A stretch of 64,000 nucleotides of DNA from Paenibacillus_E oryzisoli_A (GTDB lineage: Bacteria > Bacillota > Bacilli > Paenibacillales > NBRC-103111). The stretch's first letter is position 1; every line of letters starts with the position of its first letter. The stretch covers positions 186,001 through 250,000 of the forward strand of contig NZ_JBCMUN010000012.1 in the NCBI RefSeq assembly GCF_050467285.1, written 5' to 3'. A program made the translations under genes and the position numbers. Under the pieces are notes generated by a model. That model ran no database searches. It was not told the DNA's origin and saw nothing but the letters and a program-made list of their open reading frames with translations. This document shows positions 52,701 through 60,724 of the stretch, piece by piece.

Positions 52701-55700
52701 ATGACGCGCGGAATTTACCGATTCAAATTAAAGATGCGACGGGCGCCATCACAACGTATACGTACGATGCGGCTGGACGTCTGACGCAGGAAGCGAATGC
52801 TTTGGGCAATGGCACAACGTACATGTACGATGCTTTAGGGCGTTTGGTCAAAGCCACCGATGCCAAGAACAACGCAACATCGTTCGTCTACGACGTGTCG
52901 GGCCGTCTTGTGCAGACGATTAAACCGGGCGGCGCTGTCTGGGAAATGATGTACGATGCCCGCGGTCTCATGGTCGGCACCAAAGATCCGCTCGGCAATA
53001 CAACGTCCCTCGAAAGGGACGAGCTCGGCCGCGTGAGGGCCTCCTACGATGAAACAGGCGCAGCGACTAGGTACAGCTACAATGCGCTTGGTTACGTGAC
53101 ATCCATTATGGATGCAATGAATCAGAGCACCACGATGCAGTATGATGCACTGGGTCGTGTCACCGGCATTACAGATGCAAAGCAGCAAACAACGAGCTAC
53201 CAGTACGATCCTGTCGGCCGTCTGACAGCCGTAACGAATGCGTTGCAAGCGACAACGAGCTATGCGTACGATGCCGTAGGCAACATTACGCAGAAATCGG
53301 ACGCCTTATCGCGCGTGACGAATTACGGGTACAACAACCGTGGTCAGTTGACCTCGGAGATCAACCCGCTGAACCAAGCGACACGGTTAAGCTATGACAA
53401 CAACGGCAATGTAAATCAGATCCGTTTCCCGGACAACTCGTTGACTTCCTATCAATACGATCCGATGAATCGTGTAAGGGAAATTGCCTATGCTGACGGG
53501 CAAAAAGTCAATTACGCCTACGACACGCTCGGCCGTCGCACATCCATGCGCGATGCTACGGGGACGACTTCGTATACGTACGATGAGCTCAATCGGTTGA
53601 TCTCTGTGACCAACGGCGCCAATCAGACCATTGGTTATGAGTGGACACCGACAGGTCAGCGAAGCAAAGTCATCTATCCGGATCACACGGCGGTTAGCTA
53701 TCAGTACGATGCGATGGATCGCATGACAAGCGTCACTGATAATAGTGGTATAACGACGAACTATACGTATGACAAGCGCGGTCTTCTGGTGCAAAAGAAA
53801 CTGCCAACCGATGGCATCAGCACATACCGCTATGATGCGCTTGGTCAGCTGCTGGAGCTGCGCCACGCCAACCAGTTCGGCAAAATCGTGGAACAATTGC
53901 AGTACGCGTATGATCCGGTCGGCAACCGTTCGCGTATGGAGCGGCTGGAAGACAGTAATGATGAGGACGACGCGGATGGCGGCGAGCACCCGGATTCCAT
54001 GATCACCGAGTACGCGTATGATGCGCTGAATCAATTGACGCAGGTCAAGCAGTATAATGACCAGACAGCGGCAACGCCGTCTCTCACGAATTACACGTAC
54101 GATACGGTCGGCAACCGTCTGACCAAGCAGAGTGCGTGGGATACGTTGTCTAGCCTGGAGACGTATGCTTATGATGGGGCGGACAAGCTGCTGCACTGGC
54201 AAAACGGAAGCAACTACAAGGACTTCACGTATGATCCGCGCGGCAACCTGCTTCGCATCATGGGGATTGATGGTGAAGATGATGCGGATGCGTCGTTTGC
54301 GAGCCTGCTGAACCCGACTGTATTGAGTCAGGTGTACGGCAGCGGCCCTGTAACCAATAGCGTTTACGGCACCAGCAGCGTGTCTGCGCAGTCTGCTAAT
54401 CATGGTTCGGCAGAACTTTTGGAGGAATACATCTGGAACTCCGCGAACCGACTGAAGCAGCAGCGTAATCCGAAGGGTGATGTTTCACAATACTTTTACG
54501 ACGGTGACGGCAACCGGACCAAAATGATCGTCGACGTGGAGCATGGACCGACGGATTACAGTGCTGGCGGAAACGGGCAAGGGAATAGCAATGGAAATGG
54601 CAACAATGGTAACGGGAACGGTAATGGTAATGGTAATGGTAATGGTAATGGTAATGGTAATGGAAATGGAAACGGAAATACCAAATGCCATGAAGTGCCG
54701 CCGGGCTTTATTCCACCGGGTCTAGCCAAGAAATGCGGCCAAGTAGAAGAGCCATATCCGGACATGCATCCAGGCGGCCCGCGCGAAGGCTGGGAAAAAG
54801 AGTTCAAGAAGAAGCATTGGGAGTTCAACTACACCAATGATGTCAGCTTGGCCCTGCCGGAGCCTCTGCAGGTAACGGACAAAGACCAGCTTAGCGGAGC
54901 AAACGACTATTATCGTTGGAAAGAAACCTATGCATACGGAGCGGGTGGCGAGCGCATCTCCATGACCTACCTGCCAGCTTACGATGCTAATAACGGTTGG
55001 GATCCGCATGACGGCACAGCGGGAGCTGAGCCAGGCGTAGCGCCACGGACACTCTTTTACCTGAATGACGCCCTCGGCAGCGCCCTGAGCTTGATTGAAA
55101 AAGACGGCCGTGTCTCCAGCCGCTTCCACTATGATGAGTTTGGTATCCCAACGGATGAGAAGAAATTCGATGTGAACTGGCCGGGACCGGATAACCTTTT
55201 CGGCTACACGGGATTAGGCTATGATTACTATAGCGGGCTGTCGAATGCGCGGGCTAGGTATTATAAGCCGGAGCTGGGGCGGTTTATTAGTGAGGATACG
55301 TATAAGGGCAGTCCGTGGAGCCCGCAGAGTCAGAATGGGTATGCTTATGTGCATAATAATCCTATGCTGTACATTGATCCAAGTGGAAATATAAGTTGGA
55401 GCACGTCATGGAATGTTGCACAAGGTGCAGGAAAATACTTATGGAAGAATGCTAAAGATAATATAAGCGCATTAACAGATTGGGATACCTATGAGGGAAT
55501 GTGGGAATTCACGAAAGCTTTAGTTGGAGGAGATATTGGATTTGATGATTTAAAGGGTGTGTTAGCGGAGGAATACATTGCACCTTTTGTTCATCTGTAT
55601 GAGAATTTCAATCGTATATATAACAACAAAGGAACAGAGGAAGAAGACGAGAAATACGGTGAGTATTTCGGGAGAGCGATTCTTGCATTAGCGGACTTTG

Positions 55701-56545
55701 CAGTGACTGTCACAACTGTGGGAGCAGGGAGCAGTGTACTAACAGCAAAGATCGTGGCTAAAGCACCCAAATTAGCAAAAGTATTAAAAATTGAACAAGC
55801 GGTCAATCCTTGTAACTGCTTTACGGCCGGAACGAAGGTTCAAACAGACGAAGGGGAGAAAAACATCGAAGACATCCAAGTCGGAAATAAGGTTCTCTCG
55901 AAAGATGAAGCGACTGGTGAAGTAGCTTATAAAGAAGTTACGGCTACATTCAACCATGAGACGGATGAGATTTACAAGATTCATGTGGGCGGACAGACGA
56001 TAGAATCCACCTTCAACCATCCGTTTTATGTGAAGGGCAAAGGATGGACGTTCGTCAAAGACCTTAAAGTCGGTGACTTGCTTGTTCAGAGCGATGGGAA
56101 TACACTCAAGATTGATAGCTTCGAATTGGAACACAAGCACGTCACAGTTTACAACATGACAGTAGATGAGTTCCATACCTACTTTGTTAGTGACCTGGGC
56201 ATTTTGGTTCATAACACTGGTGGTGCTTGCACCCCAATAAATGTGGCTGAATCTAAAATGTATCAACTTGGAGACCACTATAATAAACACGGTAGGGGTA
56301 TGGGATATGCATCGAAGAAAGAATATGATGCGGCGGCTAAGGAGTTTGCAACGGCAAACCAAAGCAATCCAAATGCATCAATAGTTGAAGGAACATGGAA
56401 CGGTTCAGGGTCTTTAAATGGAGCAAGACAACGAGCTATAACATTTGACGGTAAAACTGCAGTAATTGATGTCAACACAGGACAAGTAGTGGATTTCTTT
56501 GTCGGCACTGAGTATAAAGGTATTAACATTGTTACATTACAATAA
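49754..56545 (+). CDS. Secreted RHS/YD-repeat polymorphic toxin-like protein with Hint domain
   Basis: The 2263-residue protein has a signal peptide (cleavage near A-S-A-A, residue 46) and a proline-rich stretch near 78-105. A pre-RHS domain (about 400-470, W-D-P-I-N-L-A-T-G-D-F) leads into dozens of Y-D repeats (about 520-1500). An Asn-Gly tract lies near 1610-1645. The RHS core closes with Y-Y-S-G-L-S-N-A-R-A-R-Y-Y and D-P-S-G at 1875. A Hint (intein-like) domain runs from Cys2022 (C-F-T-A-G-T-K-V) to His2153-Asn2154 (V-H-N-T), and a 109-residue toxin-like tip ends the protein. In known RHS systems the shell encloses the toxin and cleavage frees it. GTG start with GGGGAG. A probable immunity gene follows. 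Confidence 0.93.
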   Translation: MNWKMIKRWGKKAAKPAVSALLAVTVVISGIPLFPGDGIKKASAATISVSSNPNEFNNVYGGQTTISWGYQDSPHATSLETCTVSPMVPPPQPPPPAPNQPPYDPPTPYNRTTLQSIAQIPSSGLKSYTYLWNGNVNGGTPAKEGSHTVCAVPSGAAEFFYFTDVRINNPAPPAPAYVEVPANQDPMKTKHVIRGVAERGTEVFLDIQYTVRNDQDLQVPGEHITASVIVPFDDTIGKNDGSHLTWSKGKDFLQYFTQFPLREDNKPEKYLREWSYELELHPYEIANISTRVERIPSNPYYNAENAQKNKSGMSPVVSYLRYVAPEWNITWDALAGYYYKTESMETLIEGSRRIAAYNVSKPFNDSRPLNVCLDNQNCPGAIAKNWNIIVEEPEIAGQITYKEFRDDLKLEQISNPRGFNKPAWWDPINLATGDFDFSHTNISLQAAMPIEFGLTYHSRDTFDGATGYGWHHTYEWRIEPREEGKFYLITPEGAAYFYKPNGNGNYETPAGTYNQITKQADGTYLMLTPQGWKYLFRQDGMLYQIRDTNGNLTQLTYQGSSLVKVETDGASLTFNYEKGGKIKTATDHTGRVVSYDYDELTHDLKAIHLPDQGTISFVYDDKHQLLEITNPNQTSTLKNTYDANGRVIAQTDFYGAAGEIEYFPDERRTVTTDPLGRVKTFEFDERFRQTAIHYPDGTVERFEYDSNDNLISQTDRRGNAWRYVYDANGNLRQTIDPLNHTTTISYNSLNKPDAMMDQLGNTTSIGYDARGNATTITNALGELSRINRDEHGIPTSMVNPKGETVSLTNVQGFVKFITDPLGFKQELRRDGLNRVTSMVDALGQVSTMEYDARDRITARIDALQQREEFQYDKDSNVVYHKDAAGAESRFTYEFNRIKTVTDGLSQTTTFTYDAVGNLTLKTLPNGAQTAYRYNNVNRMEAMIVQEKNEQGQDVDLVTKFQYDGNGNLIWSQDPKGGITEISYDARNLPIQIKDATGAITTYTYDAAGRLTQEANALGNGTTYMYDALGRLVKATDAKNNATSFVYDVSGRLVQTIKPGGAVWEMMYDARGLMVGTKDPLGNTTSLERDELGRVRASYDETGAATRYSYNALGYVTSIMDAMNQSTTMQYDALGRVTGITDAKQQTTSYQYDPVGRLTAVTNALQATTSYAYDAVGNITQKSDALSRVTNYGYNNRGQLTSEINPLNQATRLSYDNNGNVNQIRFPDNSLTSYQYDPMNRVREIAYADGQKVNYAYDTLGRRTSMRDATGTTSYTYDELNRLISVTNGANQTIGYEWTPTGQRSKVIYPDHTAVSYQYDAMDRMTSVTDNSGITTNYTYDKRGLLVQKKLPTDGISTYRYDALGQLLELRHANQFGKIVEQLQYAYDPVGNRSRMERLEDSNDEDDADGGEHPDSMITEYAYDALNQLTQVKQYNDQTAATPSLTNYTYDTVGNRLTKQSAWDTLSSLETYAYDGADKLLHWQNGSNYKDFTYDPRGNLLRIMGIDGEDDADASFASLLNPTVLSQVYGSGPVTNSVYGTSSVSAQSANHGSAELLEEYIWNSANRLKQQRNPKGDVSQYFYDGDGNRTKMIVDVEHGPTDYSAGGNGQGNSNGNGNNGNGNGNGNGNGNGNGNGNGNGNGNTKCHEVPPGFIPPGLAKKCGQVEEPYPDMHPGGPREGWEKEFKKKHWEFNYTNDVSLALPEPLQVTDKDQLSGANDYYRWKETYAYGAGGERISMTYLPAYDANNGWDPHDGTAGAEPGVAPRTLFYLNDALGSALSLIEKDGRVSSRFHYDEFGIPTDEKKFDVNWPGPDNLFGYTGLGYDYYSGLSNARARYYKPELGRFISEDTYKGSPWSPQSQNGYAYVHNNPMLYIDPSGNISWSTSWNVAQGAGKYLWKNAKDNISALTDWDTYEGMWEFTKALVGGDIGFDDLKGVLAEEYIAPFVHLYENFNRIYNNKGTEEEDEKYGEYFGRAILALADFAVTVTTVGAGSSVLTAKIVAKAPKLAKVLKIEQAVNPCNCFTAGTKVQTDEGEKNIEDIQVGNKVLSKDEATGEVAYKEVTATFNHETDEIYKIHVGGQTIESTFNHPFYVKGKGWTFVKDLKVGDLLVQSDGNTLKIDSFELEHKHVTVYNMTVDEFHTYFVSDLGILVHNTGGACTPINVAESKMYQLGDHYNKHGRGMGYASKKEYDAAAKEFATANQSNPNASIVEGTWNGSGSLNGARQRAITFDGKTAVIDVNTGQVVDFFVGTEYKGINIVTLQ
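54620..54661 (+). repeat. Seven perfect copies of GGTAAT inside the RHS gene
   Basis: The hexamer encodes Gly-Asn and lies within a longer Asn-Gly tract. Copy-number change by slippage would keep the frame and change linker length. The matching tract in the second RHS copy (58440-58545) has different length and mixed codons. Confidence 0.9.
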
Positions 56546-56560
56546 GCGAGGAGATGCTAA

Positions 56561-56956
56561 GTGGGAGAAATAATTCTTAATGGTAAAAGTGTGGGGAAAT
56601 ACCATCTAGGATGGAGTTTAGAAAAGTTAAAGAGTGAACTCGATGAAAGCTGCAATCTAGAGTCACTAGATAATCACTTCACACTCACTTCCAAGAACAT
56701 GAAATTTTGGGTATTAAGAGATGAGGATATGGTATCTCAAATCATGGTCTTTGGAGAGTATGACGGGAAATTTCTAAATGAAATTGGTATTGGGAGTACA
56801 ATATTTGATTTAAATAAGTACAGTATTCAATGGGCTAAGGAAGACTATGTATACATCTTGCCCGATTATCCAGGTATCTGTTTTGAACTAGAGGATATAG
56901 ATGAATGGGATGAAAATGTCGCACCCATTGAATTTATTTCAATTTATCATCCATGA
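56561..56956 (+). CDS. Probable immunity protein for the first RHS toxin tip
   Basis: This 131-residue acidic cytosolic protein was not recognised as a named family. It starts with GTG 16 nt after the RHS stop, with GAGGAG before it, and is followed by a strong terminator. Small acidic proteins directly behind an RHS toxin are normally the cognate immunity proteins. Its codons are AT-rich compared with the RHS core, like the toxin tip, which suggests that tip and immunity gene moved as one module. Confidence 0.75.
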   Translation: MGEIILNGKSVGKYHLGWSLEKLKSELDESCNLESLDNHFTLTSKNMKFWVLRDEDMVSQIMVFGEYDGKFLNEIGIGSTIFDLNKYSIQWAKEDYVYILPDYPGICFELEDIDEWDENVAPIEFISIYHP

Positions 56957-56962
56957 TCTTAT

Positions 56963-56998
56963 GACCTTGAGGGCTGCAAACCTCAAGGTCTTTCTTTT
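56963..56998. terminator. Terminator closing the c-di-GMP/SLH/RHS/immunity operon
   Basis: GACCTTGAGG-GCTGCAAA-CCTCAAGGTC, a perfect 10-bp stem, is followed by TTTCTTTT. It begins 6 nt after the immunity stop. Confidence 0.92.
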
Positions 56999-57117
56999 AC
57001 CCCCGCCCAGTGCCGAATGAATCGGGCGGCTACGTCGTAACCCGCTTTATTTAATAATTCATAGCGACTTCTCTCGGAAACTGAATTCATATGATACCAG
57101 TCGCCCGTATGTCTCAT
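56983..57117 (-). CDS. Possible 44-residue protein or gene remnant on the minus strand
   Basis: ATG 57117 opens a 44-codon frame containing S-V-S-E-R-S-R-Y-E-L-L-N-K-A-G-Y-D-V-A-A-R-F-I in two blocks, a helix-like and protein-like composition. No ribosome site is clear and its end lies in the shared terminator. It may be a remnant left by recombination in the toxin array. Not recognised. Confidence 0.25.
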   Translation of the reverse strand: MRHTGDWYHMNSVSERSRYELLNKAGYDVAARFIRHWAGVKERP

Positions 57118-57194
57118 CGTGATTGGGGTGGAGAATCATTCAAGACTAGAGAGGGCTTATTCGGAGTGAATTGAAAGAAACGAGGAGATGTTGG

Positions 57195-57344
57195 GTGGCC
57201 AACAAATCAATAAGTGTTCCTGCTGATATTAAGGCTTTTCTGGATGGACTTCCAAACGCGAGCAGCTACGTCGTTAATCTGATTAACCGAGATCGCGGGA
57301 GCGGAGACGCGAATCTGGAGAATTCGATTCGGAAAGTATTGTAA
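57195..57344 (+). CDS. Small ribbon-helix-helix-like protein (49 residues)
   Basis: GTG 57195 with GAGGAG 7 nt upstream opens a 49-codon frame: a strand K-S-I-S-V-P, a helix A-D-I-K-A-F-L-D-G-L-P and a helix A-S-S-Y-V-V-N-L-I-N-R-D-R. That strand-helix-helix order fits a CopG/Arc-like DNA-binding fold. Its TAA stop falls exactly where homology to the first RHS gene begins. It could be an intact small regulator or the 5' part of a gene cut by recombination. Confidence 0.5.
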   Translation: MANKSISVPADIKAFLDGLPNASSYVVNLINRDRGSGDANLENSIRKVL

Positions 57345-57919
57345 AGGAAATTGCCTATGCTGACGGGCAAAAAGTCAATTACGCCTACGACACGCTCGGC
57401 CGCCGCACATCCATGCGCGATGCTACGGGAACGACTTCGTACATGTACGATGAGCTCAATCGGTTGATCTCCGTGACCAACGGTGCCAATCAGACCATTG
57501 GCTATGAGTGGACGCCGACTGGCTAGCGCAGCAAAGTCATCTATCCGGATCACACGGCGGTTAGCTATCAGTACGATGCGATGGATCGCATGACAAGCGT
57601 CACCGATAACGGCGGTGTAACGACGAATTATACGTATGATAAGCGCGGTCTTCTGGTGCAAAAGAAACTGCCAACCGAAGGCATCAGCACATACCGCTAT
57701 GATGCGCTCGGCCAGCTGCTGGAGCTGCGCCACGCCAACCAGTTCGGCAAAATCGTGGAACAATTGCAGTACGCCTACGATCCGGTTGGCAATCGTTCGC
57801 GCGTCGAGCGATTGGAAGACAGCAATGATGAGGACGACGCGGACGGCGGCGAGCACCCGGAGTCGATGATCACTGAATATGCGTATGATGCGCCAGTTAA
57901 CGCAGGTCAAGCAGTATAA
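57341..57919 (+). pseudogene. Truncated, broken 5' part of a second RHS copy
   Basis: This stretch is nearly identical to the first RHS gene with a constant offset of 3867 bp (57341 matches 53474). The frame is kept, but CAG has become TAG at 57524-57526 and 5 nt are missing near 57890, which shifts the frame. The first 1240 codons of the RHS gene and the signal peptide are absent. It cannot make a secreted product as it stands. Confidence 0.85.
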
Positions 57920-59903
57920 TGACCAGACAGCGGCAACGCCGTCGTTAACGGATTACACGTATGATACGGTCGGCAACCGTCTGACCAAGCAGAGTGCGTG
58001 GGATACGTTAGCGAGCCTTGAGACGTATTCTTATGACGGAGCGGACAAACTGCTGCACTGGCAAAACGGAAGCAACTACAAGGACTTCACGTATGACCCG
58101 CGCGGCAACCTGCTTCGCATTATGGGGATTGACGGGGATGATGATGCCGAAGAGTCGGCAGCGAGCTTGCTGAACCCGACTGTGTTGAGTCAGGTGTACG
58201 GCAGCGGCCCTGTAACCAATAGCGTATACGGCACCAGCAGCGTGTCTGCGCAATCTGCTAATCGCGGTTCGGCAGAACTTTTGGAGGAATATATCTGGAA
58301 CTCCGCGAATCGTCTGAAGCAGCAGCGTAATCCGAAGGGTGATGTTTCGCAATACTTCTATGACGGTGACGGCAACCGGACCAAAATGACTGTCGACGTG
58401 GCGCATGGACCGACGGATCATAGTGACGGTGGAAACGGGCAAGGGAATAGCAATGGAAATGGAAATAACGGTAATGGCAATGGTAACAATGGCAATAACG
58501 GGAATGGAAATGGCAACAATGGTAACGGGAACGGTAATGGTCCAAATAAATGCCATGAAGTGCCGCCAGGTTTCATTCCGCCAGGTCTCGCGAAGAAATG
58601 CGGCCAAGTTGAAGAGCCATACCCGGATATGCATCCAGGCGGCCCTCGCGAAGGCTGGGAAAAAGAGTTCAAGAAGAAGCATTGGGAGTTTAACTATACC
58701 AATGATGTCAGTTTGGCCCTGCCGGAGCCATTGCAGGTAACGGATAAAGATCAGCTTAGCGGAGCAAACGACTATTATCGCTGGAAAGAAACATATGCGT
58801 ACGGCGCCGGTGGCGAGCGCATCTCCATGACCTACCTGCCAGCTTACGATGCCAACAACGGCTGGGATCCGCATGACGGCACCGCAGGAGCAGAACCAGG
58901 CGTTGCGCCACGTACGCTCTTTTACCTAAATGACGCGCTGGGTAGCCCCCTGAGTTTGATCGAGAAGGATGGTCGCGTCTCCAGCCGCTTCCACTACGAT
59001 GAATTCGGCATCCCAACGGATGCGAAGAAATTCGATGTGAACTGGCCGGGACCGGATAGCCTTTTCGGGTATACGGGATTGGGGTATGATTACTATAGCG
59101 GTCTGAGTTATGCGCGGGCTAGGTATTATAAGCCGGAGCTCGGGCGGTTTGTTAGTGAGGATACGTATAAGGGTCAGATTGATAATCCGCTTAGTTTGAA
59201 TTTGTATACGTATGTAGCAAATAATCCCCTGACCAGAATTGATCCAAGTGGACATGACTGGTTAGATAAATTGTCTGGTGGGCTAGATTCAGTTGCTGAT
59301 GCGATTACATTTGGTGGATACAGTCAAGTAATAAATTACTTAGCTGGCGAGAATGAAACTGAAGATTACCAATCTGGTTATGAGCAATCTATGCAATTAA
59401 TAGATGATGCCTCCAATGCGTTACCTCCTGCAGATGCGGTTCTACTTGATTCTTATCTTTCAGCAGTAAGGCTTATGACTGTTGAGAGTAGGGTTGCTCG
59501 GACTGGTGGAAGAGTAATATCAATAACAGAATGGGAAAGAAGAGAGAAGGTTACCCTTGAATTGTATTCAAAGTTTCGTGCTTCTAACGATAGCGTAAAG
59601 ACCATCGCAAATAATGTTGGTATGGAAGAGTCGAAGATTCAAATCATTAAAGATCATTTATTTCATAACGATATTAAATTTGCAGATGGAAGGGTGGAAC
59701 CATTTGCACGCGATTACCCAATTGCTATAGCCTGGGAACGACTTGGAAATGCAACATATAATTCGAATGATTTATTGCTTTTAGAGCATGAATATTTTGA
59801 GGCGACCCACATGTCGCAATTCGGGTCAAATTATGAGACTGCACATGAGGCTGCAAATGCATTGTATAATTGGCAACAGGCAATTAAAGGTTTATACGAT
59901 TAA
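57879..59903 (+). CDS. Orphan RHS core with alternative toxin-like C-terminal tip
   Basis: The 674-residue frame repeats the last RHS-core part of the large gene (through S-E-D-T-Y-K-G and D-P-S-G at residue 455), then diverges into a different 217-residue tip without a Hint domain. The tip holds I-K-D-H-L-F, W-E-R-L-G-N and L-L-E-H-E-Y-F-E-A-T-H-M, a pattern seen in RHS-associated toxin tips, but I cannot name its activity. No ribosome site or signal peptide is present, so the unit is probably a silent cassette that could replace the active tip by recombination through the core. Confidence 0.8.
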   Translation: MRMMRQLTQVKQYNDQTAATPSLTDYTYDTVGNRLTKQSAWDTLASLETYSYDGADKLLHWQNGSNYKDFTYDPRGNLLRIMGIDGDDDAEESAASLLNPTVLSQVYGSGPVTNSVYGTSSVSAQSANRGSAELLEEYIWNSANRLKQQRNPKGDVSQYFYDGDGNRTKMTVDVAHGPTDHSDGGNGQGNSNGNGNNGNGNGNNGNNGNGNGNNGNGNGNGPNKCHEVPPGFIPPGLAKKCGQVEEPYPDMHPGGPREGWEKEFKKKHWEFNYTNDVSLALPEPLQVTDKDQLSGANDYYRWKETYAYGAGGERISMTYLPAYDANNGWDPHDGTAGAEPGVAPRTLFYLNDALGSPLSLIEKDGRVSSRFHYDEFGIPTDAKKFDVNWPGPDSLFGYTGLGYDYYSGLSYARARYYKPELGRFVSEDTYKGQIDNPLSLNLYTYVANNPLTRIDPSGHDWLDKLSGGLDSVADAITFGGYSQVINYLAGENETEDYQSGYEQSMQLIDDASNALPPADAVLLDSYLSAVRLMTVESRVARTGGRVISITEWERREKVTLELYSKFRASNDSVKTIANNVGMEESKIQIIKDHLFHNDIKFADGRVEPFARDYPIAIAWERLGNATYNSNDLLLLEHEYFEATHMSQFGSNYETAHEAANALYNWQQAIKGLYD

Positions 59904-59908
59904 TAGGG

Positions 59909-60160
59909 GTGAGGTACTTGGCAACTTATGTAGTCTTAATAAAAAAGTTTGAAGATGAAACAAGAGTAGTGTACAAATTTGGTCCGAGTGAGGAAAACCT
60001 AGGAGAAATTGAATTTAATAAGAAGACAGAGGACTTTACTGAATTGGTTGGCGTAACAAGGGACCCCCAGGGGCATGATTTTATGCGAGCAGTGTCAGCA
60101 CTGGTTAAATGTTACCGAAGCGGTGAGGGCTTCCCAGACAGAACCTTTTTTGCATCGTAA
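59909..60160 (+). CDS. Probable immunity protein for the second RHS tip
   Basis: This 83-residue protein (Y-V-V-L-I-K-K-F, then Y-K-F-G-P-S-E-E-N-L-G-E-I-E-F-N-K) begins 5 nt after the second RHS frame ends. The pattern is one I associate with small proteins behind RHS toxins. The start may be GTG 59909 or TTG 59918; the latter has GGTGAGG just upstream. It is followed by a spacer and a cassette-type terminator at 60281. Confidence 0.65.
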   Translation: MRYLATYVVLIKKFEDETRVVYKFGPSEENLGEIEFNKKTEDFTELVGVTRDPQGHDFMRAVSALVKCYRSGEGFPDRTFFAS

Positions 60161-60280
60161 GAGTGGGCCAACCAGAGACATGTCCGCAGGAGGCTTCATG
60201 CCAAACTGCTGCAACTACCGTTTGCTAGATTTATTTCGATGGTTACACTTTTTTCTAGACAGTCTTCGCTTTAACTTCAG

Positions 60281-60320
60281 CCACCATACGACAAACCATC
60301 GTATTGGTGGTTTTCTTTTT
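60281..60320 (+). terminator. Cassette terminator a
   Basis: CCACCATACGA pairs with TCGTATTGGTGG around a CAAACCA loop, followed by TTTTCTTTTT. Nearly the same hairpin recurs at 60581. Confidence 0.85.
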
Positions 60321-60330
60321 ATCTACCGCT

Positions 60331-60570
60331 GTGTTAAAAGTCGGTGAAATCGAAGAAGTATATTACTCCCCTGGTAGAGCAGACTACTACATGGGTGACT
60401 ATGGAGACGGTACGCAATATCAGCATAGTTTTCCTAATGCTGCTGTCGTCATAAAAAAAGGCAAAGATGCTGGTGATAAATTTCTTCCTGCTGATGAATT
60501 GTTTAATAAATACAACATCAAACTGATAAGTTGGGAGCCTAGCCCGCCGATCAAAAATACTTTTAAATGA
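60331..60570 (+). pseudogene. Degenerate coding fragment in the toxin/immunity array
   Basis: A 79-codon frame from GTG 60331 contains Y-Y-S-P-G-R-A-D-Y-Y-M-G-D-Y-G-D-G and ends N-T-F-K before a cassette terminator. It has no ribosome site and starts straight after the previous terminator, so it looks like a 3' gene piece left by recombination. Not recognised. Confidence 0.4.
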
Positions 60571-60580
60571 TAAAGCCTAA

Positions 60581-60617
60581 CCACCTTGCGACTAACCATC
60601 GTAGGGTGGTTTTTTTT
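60581..60617 (+). terminator. Cassette terminator b
   Basis: CCACCTTGCGA pairs with TCGTAGGGTGG around a CTAACCA loop, followed by eight T. Loop and arms match terminator a. Confidence 0.85.
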
Positions 60618-60724
60618 AACCGCCGCTGAATAGCTAACAATATAAATAACCACTTAGCCGCTGGACATTAACCTTTATTTATTGCGTTTTAGGATAGTAG
60701 ACATTGTAAGCCAGTGAAAACTTT

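Noticed and set aside
54590..54690. GGTAAT tract as a phase-variation switch
   Set aside because: The unit is 6 nt, so slippage cannot change the frame; only linker length can vary.
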